Shown: positions 8,731-17,080 of the stretch, piece after piece | How the letters are laid out: each line of letters starts with the position of its first letter | Position numbering within the stretch: position 1 is the first letter of the stretch | Origin: JBCBST01 sp039819115 | Lineage (GTDB): Bacteria > Bacteroidota > Rhodothermia > Balneolales > Balneolaceae | Direction: 5' to 3' | Length of the DNA stretch: 54,615 bases | Assembly (NCBI GenBank): GCA_039819115.1 | Contig: JBCBST010000005.1 | Coordinates: 1 to 54,615, forward strand | Program-made: the position numbers and the translations under genes | Notes under the pieces: generated by a model | Database searches by the model: none | The model's input: only the letters and a program-made list of their open reading frames with translations | Told to the model about the DNA's origin: nothing

Positions 8731-8937
8731 CCAAGAGCGGAAAGCACCTGAACGGAGTGCAGATGTATCAGGATGTGACCCTGGTTTCACCTGAGCAGAT
8801 ACCCAAGAGGGGTTCAGGTCTCATATCAATAATATGCAGGTAATTATTTGTTTTTTATTTTAATACGCATTAAATATAAAATTGCATTGAGTTTGTAGGA
8901 ATGGACGCCAGGAAATGAGGTAAAAAAGCGCTTAAAA

Positions 8938-9010
8938 TGGCGGTATTGTTATAGTTGGCGGAATTGGTGTGTCCGAAATAAACATGTTTTTGGCGGGATT
9001 GAACTAACAC
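8938..9010 (+). repeat. TGKCGG array, type A, copy 2
   Basis: Motif starts at 8938, 8956, 8970 (as TGTCCG) and 8991, with the same 18/14/21 spacing and 73-bp length as the copy at 4171-4243. The first 28 bases differ at one position and the last 20 at two; the middle is diverged. The two copies form a direct repeat flanking the 4.7-kb accessory segment. Confidence 0.6.
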
Positions 9011-9244
9011 TTGTATGGTATAACCGACTACCTTTTGTCTGAGTTATGATTCAAACATCAGATATGAAGTTAAACATATGGATTGGCCGACATCAGGAAA
9101 TGGAGCTCAATGCTCATCGCTTTTTTGATGCTTTTAAATGGTTAGCAGTTGGTGCCCAAGCCCAATGTTGATCAGATGTACCATGTACATATTGGATTCT
9201 GTGGCACCTACAGTAAAACAGGTTACCCTAAAAATGACTGATAG

Positions 9245-9275
9245 GCTATCAGGTTTGACGGCCTGGTGGTTTTTT
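9245..9275 (+). repeat. GTGA-type hairpin H5
   Basis: Stem 9245-9253 with 9262-9270, nine pairs including four G:T wobbles, loop TTTGACGG, then a T tract. The most diverged loop of the series. Confidence 0.55.
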
Positions 9276-9345
9276 AGCCTTCCCTGAAGGCCGGCCTTAT
9301 CTCATCAACATCATACTGTAAAAAGTAATCGTAAAGTACATCCAT

Positions 9346-9377
9346 GCTACCGGGAGTGAAGGCCTGGTAGCCTTTTT
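9346..9377 (+). repeat. GTGA-loop hairpin H6
   Basis: Stem GCTACCGGG (9346-9354) with CCTGGTAGC (9363-9371), loop AGTGAAGG, then T5. Preceded by AAGTACATCCA, as is H7. Confidence 0.65.
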
Positions 9378-9439
9378 AAACCGTTTCAGCCTCAGGCTGT
9401 AGGGGCACAGGTTTCATATGTGCAATAAAGTACATCCAA

Positions 9440-9469
9440 GCTATCAGAAGTGATGATCTGGTGGTTTTT
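9440..9469 (+). repeat. GTGA-loop hairpin H7
   Basis: Stem 9440-9448 with 9457-9465, nine pairs with several wobbles, loop AGTGATGA, then a T tract. Preceded by AAAGTACATCCA, the same word as before H6. Confidence 0.6.
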
Positions 9470-9562
9470 ATCCGCAATTGCAGAATGTAAGGTAATGGCT
9501 CGCACTGCAATGACACAGAACAGAATCTTTAGCATTCATATATAGTAACCCTAAGTACATTT

Positions 9563-9596
9563 AACCTGCCTGGAGTGACATCCGGGCAGGTTCTTT
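9563..9596 (+). repeat. GTGA-loop hairpin H8
   Basis: 12-bp stem (9563-9574 with 9581-9592) with one wobble and loop GTGACA, then TTCTTTC. The stem bases differ from the other copies while the loop is kept. AAGTACAT precedes it. It lies beyond the end of the minus-strand phhA gene, but the T tract is on the plus strand. Confidence 0.65.
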
Positions 9597-9635
9597 CATT
9601 AACCCGGGACAAAACAGAAGTCCACCAAAAAAGAC

Positions 9636-10355
9636 TCAGGCTTTTGCCAGTAAATGTTCTTCTAATTCCTCAATAGAGGTAAACAACTGTTCAAACGATT
9701 CAATCTCGTAGTACTGGGTCTGGATTTCAGAAGTAATGAAATCAGTCTCAATGACCTTGAAAATATCGAAGGGGTGCACAGTAACATTGTCATTCATTAC
9801 ATGATCGGTTTCCCCCGAGGACGAAATAATACCGGCTCCATAAATACGTGTTCCCTCAGTATGCTGTATAAGTCCAAACTCGATGGTAAACCAGTACAGG
9901 CGCTGTAGTTGTTTTACAATTACTGGGTGATCGATAAACTGAACCCCGATCGCTCCCATTTTCTGAGCAAAGTTCGCGTAATCGGTATTCATCAGTAAGG
10001 GAATATGTCCGAAGATATCATGAAACATATCGGGCTCTTCCAGATAATCCAGTTGGCTTTTTTTCCGTACCCACGTTGAGGCTGAGAATTTCCGATCGGC
10101 CAGTAGCTGGAAAAACTGTTCTACCGGTATAAGTCCGGGAACTACCGTGATAGAGAACCCATTGGCCTCGGTTAATACCTGGTTTAATTCTTCGAACCGG
10201 GGGATGCGATGTTCATTCAGCACCTCAGACATGAGATCGAGACATCGCAGATACTCAGGATGGGCTTTACCAGGCAGGTTAGCTTTTTGTCGGTTAGCGA
10301 GGATATTCCATACTTCCTGCGATTCGGATGTATACGCGTCGTAATCTTGAAACAT
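9636..10355 (-). CDS. phhA: Phenylalanine 4-monooxygenase
   Basis: Non-haem iron, tetrahydropterin-dependent hydroxylation of phenylalanine to tyrosine. 239 residues, the size of bacterial single-domain enzymes. The iron ligands are visible: His112 and His117 in FHDIFGH and Glu159 in WFTIEFG; the pterin-site region VPGLIPVEQFF is also present. There is no N-terminal ACT regulatory domain, as usual in bacteria. Tryptophan or tyrosine hydroxylase activity is unlikely from the bacterial context but is not excluded by motif alone. It is divergent from the GH43-like gene. Confidence 0.93.
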   Translation of the reverse strand: MFQDYDAYTSESQEVWNILANRQKANLPGKAHPEYLRCLDLMSEVLNEHRIPRFEELNQVLTEANGFSITVVPGLIPVEQFFQLLADRKFSASTWVRKKSQLDYLEEPDMFHDIFGHIPLLMNTDYANFAQKMGAIGVQFIDHPVIVKQLQRLYWFTIEFGLIQHTEGTRIYGAGIISSSGETDHVMNDNVTVHPFDIFKVIETDFITSEIQTQYYEIESFEQLFTSIEELEEHLLAKA

Positions 10356-10408
10356 AAAAAAAGCCCGAACTACACTGCGAGCGTTTGATGAAAGGTTATT
10401 TTGGACGG

Positions 10409-10416
10409 CAAATATA
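10409..10416 (-). promoter_or_regulatory. Possible -7 element of phhA
   Basis: On the minus strand this reads TATATTTG, an exact TAnnTTTG match 54 bases upstream of the phhA start. No -33 TTG at the usual distance is seen, so the call is weak. Confidence 0.3.
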
Positions 10417-10513
10417 ACCCAAATCTCCTATTTATAAATCCATTATGTTGGGTTAATCTCCGACTGAATTTTGAATTAACCATCGACACCGTATAACCCC
10501 TAAAAGAAGTGCC

Positions 10514-11491
10514 ATGATTGATGCCCAGCCCCTCATCAGAACGAATATACGCTATGCTTTAGTCCTGCTTTTTTTGATTAATACGCAGTGTACCACCTCA
10601 GAAAACCGTTCGGCCTACCTGATGTCTTACTTCAAGGATAACACCAGCGGGATGTTCCTGGCTACTAGTGATGATGGTTATACCTGGCAGGTCGCCAATA
10701 ACGGGGAAGCGGTGGTGCAACCGGAACTGGGTACTCATATGAGAGATCCGAGCATTCTTAAAGGAAAAGATGGCAGATGGCATGTAGCATTTGGAACTCA
10801 ACAGGGGAAAGGAGGGAACACCATTGGGTACATGTGGTCGGAGGACTTGCTAAACTGGCAAGGTCAGCGAACGTTTCCTATTGAACGTGGCCCACTGGCC
10901 AAGGGAGTGATCAACGCGTGGGCCCCGGAGTTATTCTACGATGAACAAAGCGAACTCTACTATTTTATATGGACCTCATCCACCCGCCAGGTACCTGGCT
11001 TGCAGTCGTACCTGAAGGGGAACCAGCGATGTTGGTATGCAACCACCCGCGATTTTCAAACCATCAGTCAACCAAAACTGCTACTTACTCCTCAACCTAA
11101 TGCCTGGATTATTGATGCCGATTTATTCTGGGTGGACGAAAAAGAACAATACTACTCCTTTTTCAAAGTGGAATCGGATGATACTCTTACCGGAGGTAAA
11201 ACAGGTATTCATTATGCGACCGCAGAACGCATTGAAGGACCGTGGAATCCGATGGCACCAGCTGCTTCCGAGTTTATTTATGAGGGAGCAGATAAAAATG
11301 ATGAAGGGCCCAATCCCGTCAGGATCGGGGAGCACCTGGTTGTTTACTTTGACCGGGGCGTGATTCGGTCAAAAGATCTGGAAAACTGGGAGATGGTTAC
11401 GGACGAAGTAACCTGGCCCGAAGGATTCAAACATGGTACGGTGATCCAGGTACAGGAATCTGATATCCGAACTTTGGTTGACGGAAGGTAG
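10514..11491 (+). CDS. GH43-like glycoside hydrolase, probable lipoprotein
   Basis: 325 residues. A hydrophobic N terminus ends at a Cys (FLINTQC), a plausible though non-canonical lipobox, so surface or periplasmic anchoring is likely. Five-bladed propeller hallmarks of clan GH-F are present: MRDPSIL (catalytic-base Asp region), NAWAPELFYD and NDEGPNPVRIGEHLVVYFD with the conserved Glu-Gly-Pro segment. GH43 and related families act on arabinose- or xylose-containing polysaccharides; the substrate cannot be told from sequence. It is not part of a visible SusC/SusD locus. A short A6/T6 hairpin at 11541-11556 may end the transcript. Confidence 0.75.
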   Translation: MIDAQPLIRTNIRYALVLLFLINTQCTTSENRSAYLMSYFKDNTSGMFLATSDDGYTWQVANNGEAVVQPELGTHMRDPSILKGKDGRWHVAFGTQQGKGGNTIGYMWSEDLLNWQGQRTFPIERGPLAKGVINAWAPELFYDEQSELYYFIWTSSTRQVPGLQSYLKGNQRCWYATTRDFQTISQPKLLLTPQPNAWIIDADLFWVDEKEQYYSFFKVESDDTLTGGKTGIHYATAERIEGPWNPMAPAASEFIYEGADKNDEGPNPVRIGEHLVVYFDRGVIRSKDLENWEMVTDEVTWPEGFKHGTVIQVQESDIRTLVDGR

Positions 11492-11615
11492 AAATGATGC
11501 CTTATACATAGTACGTGCCGGATTGACCCTTACCCTCTAAAAAAGCGGTTTTTTATTCTCATTTTTTGACATACTCCTTTGAAACCTGCATACTCCATGA
11601 AAAAAATGACGGGAT

Positions 11616-11876
11616 ATGGAGGAAAAACAACGCAAGGCGTATTGGAATCGTAATTTGAAGTACTTGTGCATATTGCTGAGTATCTGGTTTACCGTTTCCT
11701 ATGGATTTGGGATTCTGTTCGCCCCTTTTCTGAACCAGTTTTCAATGGGTGGATTTAAACTAGGTTTCTGGTTTGCTCAGCAGGGTTCAATTTATGTATT
11801 TGTAGTCCTGATCTTTGTATACGTATGGCTGATGAACCGGCTGGATCGTGAATTTGGTGTGGAGGAGCAAGTGTGA
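11616..11876 (+). CDS. Sodium/solute symporter small subunit (DUF4212)
   Basis: 86 residues with two transmembrane helices (about 15-37 and 50-73) and the WNRNLKY start characteristic of the DUF4212 small subunits that accompany VC_2705-type symporters. The stop codon overlaps the start of the large subunit, which indicates translational coupling and a two-subunit transporter. Its own role is probably assembly or regulation of the permease (family knowledge). Confidence 0.88.
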   Translation: MEEKQRKAYWNRNLKYLCILLSIWFTVSYGFGILFAPFLNQFSMGGFKLGFWFAQQGSIYVFVVLIFVYVWLMNRLDREFGVEEQV

Positions 11877-13645
11877 TGGATGTACAAGTTTGGACGTATC
11901 TACTGGTTGGTATCACCTTTGCCCTGTATATAGGCATTGCCATTTGGTCAAGAGCCGGATCAACCAAAGAATTTTATGTAGCGGAAGGGGCGGTTAACCC
12001 CTTGACGAACGGTATGGCTACGGCAGCAGATTGGATGTCGGCAGCTTCGTTTTTATCCATGGCGGGACTGATCTCTTTTATGGGGTATGATGGGGCCGTA
12101 TATCTGATGGGATGGACAGGTGGTTATGTACTGCTGGCCCTGATGCTGGCACCTTATCTCCGCAAATTCGGGAAATTCACTGTTCCCGACTTTATCGGCG
12201 ATCGCTACTATTCTGAAATAGCCCGAACTGTGGCCGTGATTTGTGCCCTGTTTGTCTCATTTACCTATGTGGCCGGGCAGATGCGGGGCGTAGGGCTTGT
12301 GTTTTCAAAGTTTCTTGAAGTCGATATTTTCTGGGGGGTGGTCATCGGGATGGGAATCGTCTTCTTTTATGCTGTATTAGGAGGGATGAAAGGCATCACC
12401 TATACCCAGGTTGCCCAGTACTGCGTGCTCATCTTTGCCTTCATGGTACCGGCCTTTTATTTATCCATTCAGGCTACAGGAAGTCCAATCCCCCAAATTG
12501 GGTTTGGTTCTACGCTCAATGACGGCACCGGGCAATATGTGCTGGAAAAACTGGATCAGCTGCATACCGAGCTGGGATTTGCGGAGTACACCTCGGGCAA
12601 CAAAAGCATACAGGATGTGTTCTTTATCACCTTTGCATTGATGGTGGGCACAGCGGGACTACCCCACGTTATCGTTCGTTTCTTTACGGTTCCCAAAGTG
12701 AAAGACGCGCGTATCTCCGTTGGGTATGCCCTTGTATTTATTGCGATTTTGTATACCACGGCACCAGCTATCGCCGTATTTGCCCGAACCAACCTTATCG
12801 AGTCTGTTCAGAATACGGAATACACCGACATCCCTGAATGGTTCAAAACATGGGAAGAAACCGCCCTTTTAAACTGGGTGGACAAAAATGAAGATGGCAA
12901 AATTCAATATGCACCGGGCGCAGCTATCGTTGGGGAACCTGCGTTGAAAAGAGTAGACGGGGCCGTGCAAACCGGACCAAACGGCGAGCTGTTGTTAACC
13001 AACGAAGTCACGTCATCCCGCAATGAACTATATGTAGACCGGGATATCATGGTGCTGGCAAACCCCGAAATTGCTGGTTTACCCACTTGGGTGGCTGCCC
13101 TTGTGGCGGCAGGTGGATTGGCCGCGGCTCTTTCAACAGCTGCCGGATTATTGCTGGTGATCTCTACTTCAGTATCTCACGACTTAATCAAAAAGCAGAT
13201 TAAGCCGGATTTAACCGACAAAGAAGAGCTACGCTGGGCACGTATTGCTGCAGCGGTGGCTGTATTGTTTGCCGGGTATTTTGGTATTCGCCCCTTTGGA
13301 TTTGTAGCCCAGGTGGTGGCCACGGCATTCGGTCTGGCAGCAGCTTCCTTCTTTCCGGCCATAGTACTGGGGATATTCCACAAAAAAATGAACCGCGAAG
13401 GAGCGGTTGCGGGGATGGTAACCGGGCTTTTGTTTACCCTGGCGTACATCGTCTTCTTTAAGATTGCTTATCCCGAGTACAATACCCCCGAATACTGGTG
13501 GTTTGGCATCTCGCCGGAAGGAATTGGTACGTTGGGTATGATTGTCAACTTACTGGTCTCCATTTTTGTGGGAGCTCTGTTTCCAAATCCTCCCGAAGAA
13601 ATCCAGGAGCTGGTGGAAAGTATCCGTTATCCCAAACGTACCTGA
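11876..13645 (+). CDS. Sodium:solute symporter large subunit, VC_2705/ActP-like
   Basis: 589 residues from the ATG at 11876, preceded by GGAGGAG and overlapping the previous stop; a GTG one codon earlier is less likely. About 13 hydrophobic segments in an SSS-family fold. The N-terminal half has SRAGSTKEFYVAEGAVNP and MATAADWMSAASFLSMAG, shared with acetate/monocarboxylate permeases. Members move acetate or other carboxylates with sodium; the substrate here is inferred only. A hydrophilic insertion of about 90 residues (about 315-405) contains DKNEDGKIQY, an EF-hand-like calcium loop starting at Asp336. Confidence 0.88.
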   Translation: MDVQVWTYLLVGITFALYIGIAIWSRAGSTKEFYVAEGAVNPLTNGMATAADWMSAASFLSMAGLISFMGYDGAVYLMGWTGGYVLLALMLAPYLRKFGKFTVPDFIGDRYYSEIARTVAVICALFVSFTYVAGQMRGVGLVFSKFLEVDIFWGVVIGMGIVFFYAVLGGMKGITYTQVAQYCVLIFAFMVPAFYLSIQATGSPIPQIGFGSTLNDGTGQYVLEKLDQLHTELGFAEYTSGNKSIQDVFFITFALMVGTAGLPHVIVRFFTVPKVKDARISVGYALVFIAILYTTAPAIAVFARTNLIESVQNTEYTDIPEWFKTWEETALLNWVDKNEDGKIQYAPGAAIVGEPALKRVDGAVQTGPNGELLLTNEVTSSRNELYVDRDIMVLANPEIAGLPTWVAALVAAGGLAAALSTAAGLLLVISTSVSHDLIKKQIKPDLTDKEELRWARIAAAVAVLFAGYFGIRPFGFVAQVVATAFGLAAASFFPAIVLGIFHKKMNREGAVAGMVTGLLFTLAYIVFFKIAYPEYNTPEYWWFGISPEGIGTLGMIVNLLVSIFVGALFPNPPEEIQELVESIRYPKRT

Positions 13646-13662
13646 GGTTTGTTTTGCTAATC

Positions 13663-13691
13663 CTGCCTGGGGGATCATGCCCTCCAGGCAG
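13663..13691 (+). terminator. Hairpin after the symporter operon
   Basis: CTGCCTGGGGG pairs with CCTCCAGGCAG through 11 base pairs (one wobble) 18 bases after the symporter stop. No T tract follows, so termination is uncertain. The stem resembles that of H8, making this a possible relative of the GTGA-loop series. Confidence 0.45.
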
Positions 13692-13904
13692 AGTTCAGCT
13701 CTGAAATGAATAACGATCGTTCAGGTTCAGATGAGTGCAATTGAAGGATGCTATTTCGGTCACCGATATCTGTCGTTGCGAATAAGTAAAATTTTCGCAT
13801 TTCATCCCGATTAAAGGCCATTAGTTGGTATCTTCTGCCGCTTAACGTTGTGGGAGCTAGTCATTTCCCCATCATCCAACATCCCAATAATTAATCTATT
13901 CAGC

Positions 13905-15341
13905 ATGCAGCGAATTACCGTAGCCAAAGGAGATGGAATTGGTCCAGAAATCATGGACGCCACATTAGACATACTAAAGGCCGCTGGGGCAGAACTTGAA
14001 ATCGATGAAATTTTAGTCGGCGAGAAAGAATATCTCTCCGGCAACACCTCCGGAATCGCAAGAGAATCATGGGACATTATCCGCAGAAATAAAGTGTTTT
14101 TAAAAGCCCCCATCACCACACCGCAGGGTGGGGGGTACAAAAGCCTGAACGTGACCACCCGTAAGTCATTGGGTCTGTATGCCAATGTACGTCCCTGCGT
14201 GAGTTTTAATCCCTTTATTGAAACCAAACATCCGGAAATGGATGTGGTCATTATCCGCGAAAATGAGGAAGACCTGTACGCTGGTATCGAGCATCAGCAA
14301 ACCGATGAAGTGGTTCAGTGTTTGAAACTGATCAGCCGTCCGGGATGTGAAAAAATTGTTCGCTATGCTTTTGAGTATGCCAAGCAATACGGTCGCAAAA
14401 AAGTGAGCTGCTTCACCAAAGATAACATCATGAAGCAGACCGACGGGTTGTTCCATAAGGTGTTCGACGAGATCAAAGTGGAGTATCCTGAGATTGAAAC
14501 TGAACATTGGATCATCGATATAGCAGCGGCTAAACTGGCCGATACCCCGGAAGCTTTCGACGTTATTGTACTTCCTAACCTGTATGGGGATGTACTTTCT
14601 GATATTGCCGCTCAGATCACCGGTTCAGTAGGACTTGGCGGTTCTGCCAATATCGGAAGCTCCTGTGCTATGTTTGAAGCCATTCACGGTTCTGCACCCG
14701 ATATCTCAGGGAAAGGCATTGCGAATCCATCCGGGTTACTTCAGGGCGCTATTTTGATGCTCAATCACATCGGGCAGACCGAAGTGGCCGAGAAGATTCA
14801 GAATGCCTGGCTCAAAACCATCGAAGATGGCGTGCACACGGCCGATATTTATGACGAGAAGGTGAGTAAGCAGCGTGTAGGCACTGTCGATTTCACCAAA
14901 GCAGTAATTGCTAACCTGGGTAATAAACCGGAAACCCTCCACACGGTTAACTACCCCAAAGGGATTCAGCTCAACTTACCGGAATATCAAAAGCCGGCAC
15001 CTAAAAAAAAGGAACTGGTTGGAGTTGACTTGTTTGTACACTGGGCCGGTACCGATGCCGATAAAATCGGCGGTATCCTGCAGGGACTGGATAACGATCT
15101 TTTGAAGCTGAAAATGATCACCAACCGCGGCGTAAAAGTATGGCCCGATGGATTTGAGGAAACGTTCTGCACCGATCACTGGCGTTGTCGCTTTCAAAAC
15201 CCGGATGGGGCAATCGTCACCAACAAAGAAGTGGTGGAACTGATGCAGGCCGCGCTCGATCATAACGTTGATGTGATCAAGACCGAAAACCTGTACCTGT
15301 TTGACGGCGAACGTTCGTTCTCCTTAGGGCAGGGACAGTAA
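13905..15341 (+). CDS. icd: Isocitrate dehydrogenase, Rickettsia/Thermus type
   Basis: Oxidative decarboxylation of isocitrate to 2-oxoglutarate in the TCA cycle. 478 residues from ATG 13905, which puts ITVAKGDGIGPEIM at the N terminus as in this subfamily; an upstream in-frame TTG at 13848 would add 19 unrelated residues. Substrate-binding RENEEDLYAG starts at Arg118, and the nucleotide-binding region AIHGSAPDISGKGIANPSG is clear. A C-terminal extension of about 140 residues ending DGERSFSLGQGQ is the extra domain found in Thermus and Rickettsia enzymes and absent from E. coli Icd. NADP use is inferred from the subfamily. Confidence 0.92.
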   Translation: MQRITVAKGDGIGPEIMDATLDILKAAGAELEIDEILVGEKEYLSGNTSGIARESWDIIRRNKVFLKAPITTPQGGGYKSLNVTTRKSLGLYANVRPCVSFNPFIETKHPEMDVVIIRENEEDLYAGIEHQQTDEVVQCLKLISRPGCEKIVRYAFEYAKQYGRKKVSCFTKDNIMKQTDGLFHKVFDEIKVEYPEIETEHWIIDIAAAKLADTPEAFDVIVLPNLYGDVLSDIAAQITGSVGLGGSANIGSSCAMFEAIHGSAPDISGKGIANPSGLLQGAILMLNHIGQTEVAEKIQNAWLKTIEDGVHTADIYDEKVSKQRVGTVDFTKAVIANLGNKPETLHTVNYPKGIQLNLPEYQKPAPKKKELVGVDLFVHWAGTDADKIGGILQGLDNDLLKLKMITNRGVKVWPDGFEETFCTDHWRCRFQNPDGAIVTNKEVVELMQAALDHNVDVIKTENLYLFDGERSFSLGQGQ

Positions 15342-15364
15342 AACGTTTATCTTAGGATATACGG

Positions 15365-15388
15365 GCCACCTGAGGGTGGCTCTTTTTT
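15365..15388 (+). terminator. Rho-independent terminator of icd
   Basis: GCCACC (15365-15370) pairs with GGTGGC (15375-15380) around loop TGAG, followed by TCTTTTTT. Confidence 0.8.
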
Positions 15389-15428
15389 ATACAACGGTTA
15401 ATGGATAAAGGACTTACGGGCAGCACGC

Positions 15429-16394
15429 ATGAATCTTGATCTTCTCATCGACAATCTCACCAATCCGGCGTTACTGTTTTTCTTTTTGGGGATTGCCGCA
15501 TCCCGGTTAAAAAGTGACCTGGAGATTCCGCCCTCCTCCTCCAAATTCATTTCCCTGTACCTGTTGTTTGCGATCGGGTTTAAAGGGGGACAGGAGCTGT
15601 CGCACAGTAATAGCGACATGGAAATTATCTGGTCGTTACTGTTCGGGATGGGACTTGCCCTTGTGGTGCCCATTTATGCCTTCTTTATTCTGAAGCGAAA
15701 GGTATCCATCCCCAATGCGGGAGCTATTGCAGCGGCCTACGGTTCGGTAAGTGCGGTTACCTTCGTTACCGCCATTTCGTTCCTGGAGCTTCAAAACATT
15801 GAATTCGGCGGACATATGGTTGCCGTTTTGGCCCTGATGGAGGCACCTTCTATTATCATCGGGCTGATTTTGCTCAAGATCTTTAATACCGATAACGACC
15901 GCACTCCGCTTTCCAGCGTGATTCATCATGCCCTGACCAACGGGAGTGTGTTACTGGTGATCGGGAGTCTGTTAATTGGGTTCCTGGCCAGTGAACAGCA
16001 GGCCGAAGGTATTAAGCCCTTCACCACTGATATCTTTACCGGGTTCCTTTCTGTATTTCTGCTCGATATGGGGATTACGAGCGGAAAGAAACTGGCCAGC
16101 GTCATGAAATCAGGCTGGTTTCCATTCGCATTTTCTATCATTGTGCCCATCGTAAACGGATGTATTGTCGCTGTGCTGAGTCAGTTCATCACCGACAGCT
16201 TGGGGAACCAGTTTTTATTTGCCATCCTGGCGGCCAGTGCCTCGTATATTGCTGTACCTGCGGCCATGAAACTCGCTGTTCCGAAAGCGAATCCGAGTTT
16301 GTATTTAGCTATGGCCCTGGGTATTACCTTCCCGTTTAATATCACCTTGGGTATGCCCCTGTACCTGATGGTTATCCAGTTGGTACAGGTGTAG
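15429..16394 (+). CDS. Sodium-dependent bicarbonate permease-like protein (SbtA superfamily)
   Basis: 321 residues, ten or so transmembrane segments in two repeated halves, with FAIGFKGGQELSHS and GSVSAVTFVTA as family landmarks. Known: cyanobacterial SbtA is a high-affinity Na+/HCO3- symporter; homologues in heterotrophs are annotated the same way but rarely tested. It follows icd after its terminator and has no PII-like SbtB partner next to it, so regulation by SbtB is not indicated locally. Confidence 0.85.
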   Translation: MNLDLLIDNLTNPALLFFFLGIAASRLKSDLEIPPSSSKFISLYLLFAIGFKGGQELSHSNSDMEIIWSLLFGMGLALVVPIYAFFILKRKVSIPNAGAIAAAYGSVSAVTFVTAISFLELQNIEFGGHMVAVLALMEAPSIIIGLILLKIFNTDNDRTPLSSVIHHALTNGSVLLVIGSLLIGFLASEQQAEGIKPFTTDIFTGFLSVFLLDMGITSGKKLASVMKSGWFPFAFSIIVPIVNGCIVAVLSQFITDSLGNQFLFAILAASASYIAVPAAMKLAVPKANPSLYLAMALGITFPFNITLGMPLYLMVIQLVQV

Positions 16395-16436
16395 TTAGTT
16401 TAGTAGCAGGGCTGTATAAGCAAATAAAATTATATA

Positions 16437-16462
16437 GTCATTCCTGCCTCCGCAGGAATGAC
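16437..16462. repeat. Palindromic repeat, CAGGAATGAC type
   Basis: Perfect 11-bp inverted repeat GTCATTCCTGC/GCAGGAATGAC with a CTCC loop. The right arm and following bases (CAGGAATGACGAAAC) recur at 31389-31402 as CAGGAATGACAAAAAC, so this is a dispersed family. Confidence 0.7.
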
Positions 16463-16527
16463 GAAACCGGGATTTTCTATCCTATACGTACTATTCGTGT
16501 CATATTTCTCTCTCCTGGTAGTTCATC

Positions 16528-16812
16528 TCGTTCCCAACGTCCTCGTTGGGAATGCATTCCTGAAGCTCCCGCTTCATCTTGAAACATCGAAACCGTCATA
16601 CTAAGGACCTAAAGGGACGAAGGATATCAAATCATGATACAGCCTGATACCGAGTTTGATATCCTTCGCTATTAAAAGTATTCCCTACCAAAATAGGGCG
16701 CTCAGGATGACAGCCTTGTTTAAAAGCTTCATCCTAAACTATCGAACTTTCGGCAAGAGTTTTCCTGAATCAGATACATCGTAGAAACGGAAGCTGGAGC
16801 TTGGGAATGAGG
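16528..16812. repeat. Dispersed element with inverted ends CTCGTTCCCAA / TTGGGAATGAG
   Basis: The ends are inverted repeats with one mismatch. Inside are hairpins TTCCCAACG/CGTTGGGAA (16531-16552) and GAAGC/GCTTC, and a nested perfect 14-bp inverted repeat CGAAGGATATCAAA (16618-16631) with its complement at 16655-16668. It encodes nothing. It looks like a composite of REP- or MITE-like palindromes. Confidence 0.55.
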
Positions 16813-16914
16813 TAAATGGGAGAGGAACTCAAAAAAGAAGCCTATAAAAATCCAAAACAGAGGATGCTCAGGTTTGCCTTCTGAAGGTAGGGTCACAGGA
16901 CGAGCTCGATATCA

Positions 16915-16996
16915 AAAAACGGCTTTGGAAAGATGAAGGAATGCCCGGTGACTTTCCAGCCGTAAGCTTTTGGTTCTTTTGGTGGTCCAAAAGAAC
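16915..16996. repeat. Dispersed palindromic element near TPR gene
   Basis: Inverted repeat ACGGCT..GGAAAG with CTTTCC..AGCCGT spans about 16916-16963, followed by a perfect 10-bp palindrome GTTCTTTTGG/CCAAAAGAAC at 16973-16996. Confidence 0.5.
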
Positions 16997-17080
16997 GGGA
17001 AAACAAAACAGAAAGAAGAAGTTCTTTAGTATAGGAGCGAATCCGAAAACAAGCCGGTTCGCCCCCTACAGTCATATCCG

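Larger units (their letters stand above)
8731..9635. other. 905-base noncoding segment with repeat array and hairpin series
   Basis: No reading frame of substance on either strand. It holds the second type A array (8938-9010) and four hairpins (H5 to H8) on the plus strand with left arms starting at 9245, 9346, 9440 and 9563. The spacing is about 100 bases, as if several short transcription units each ended in a terminator. A weak inverted repeat ACCTGA/TCAGGT near 8790-8818 may terminate the upstream gene. Confidence 0.5.
16395..17080. other. 686-base intergenic region made of dispersed repeats
   Basis: No gene. It holds at least three palindromic repeat elements in succession (16437-16462, 16528-16812, 16915-16996), listed separately. 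The genes on either side converge here. Confidence 0.6.

Noticed and set aside
9240..9600. CRISPR array
   Set aside because: The repeated hairpins differ in sequence and spacing (94-123 bases) and no cas gene is present.
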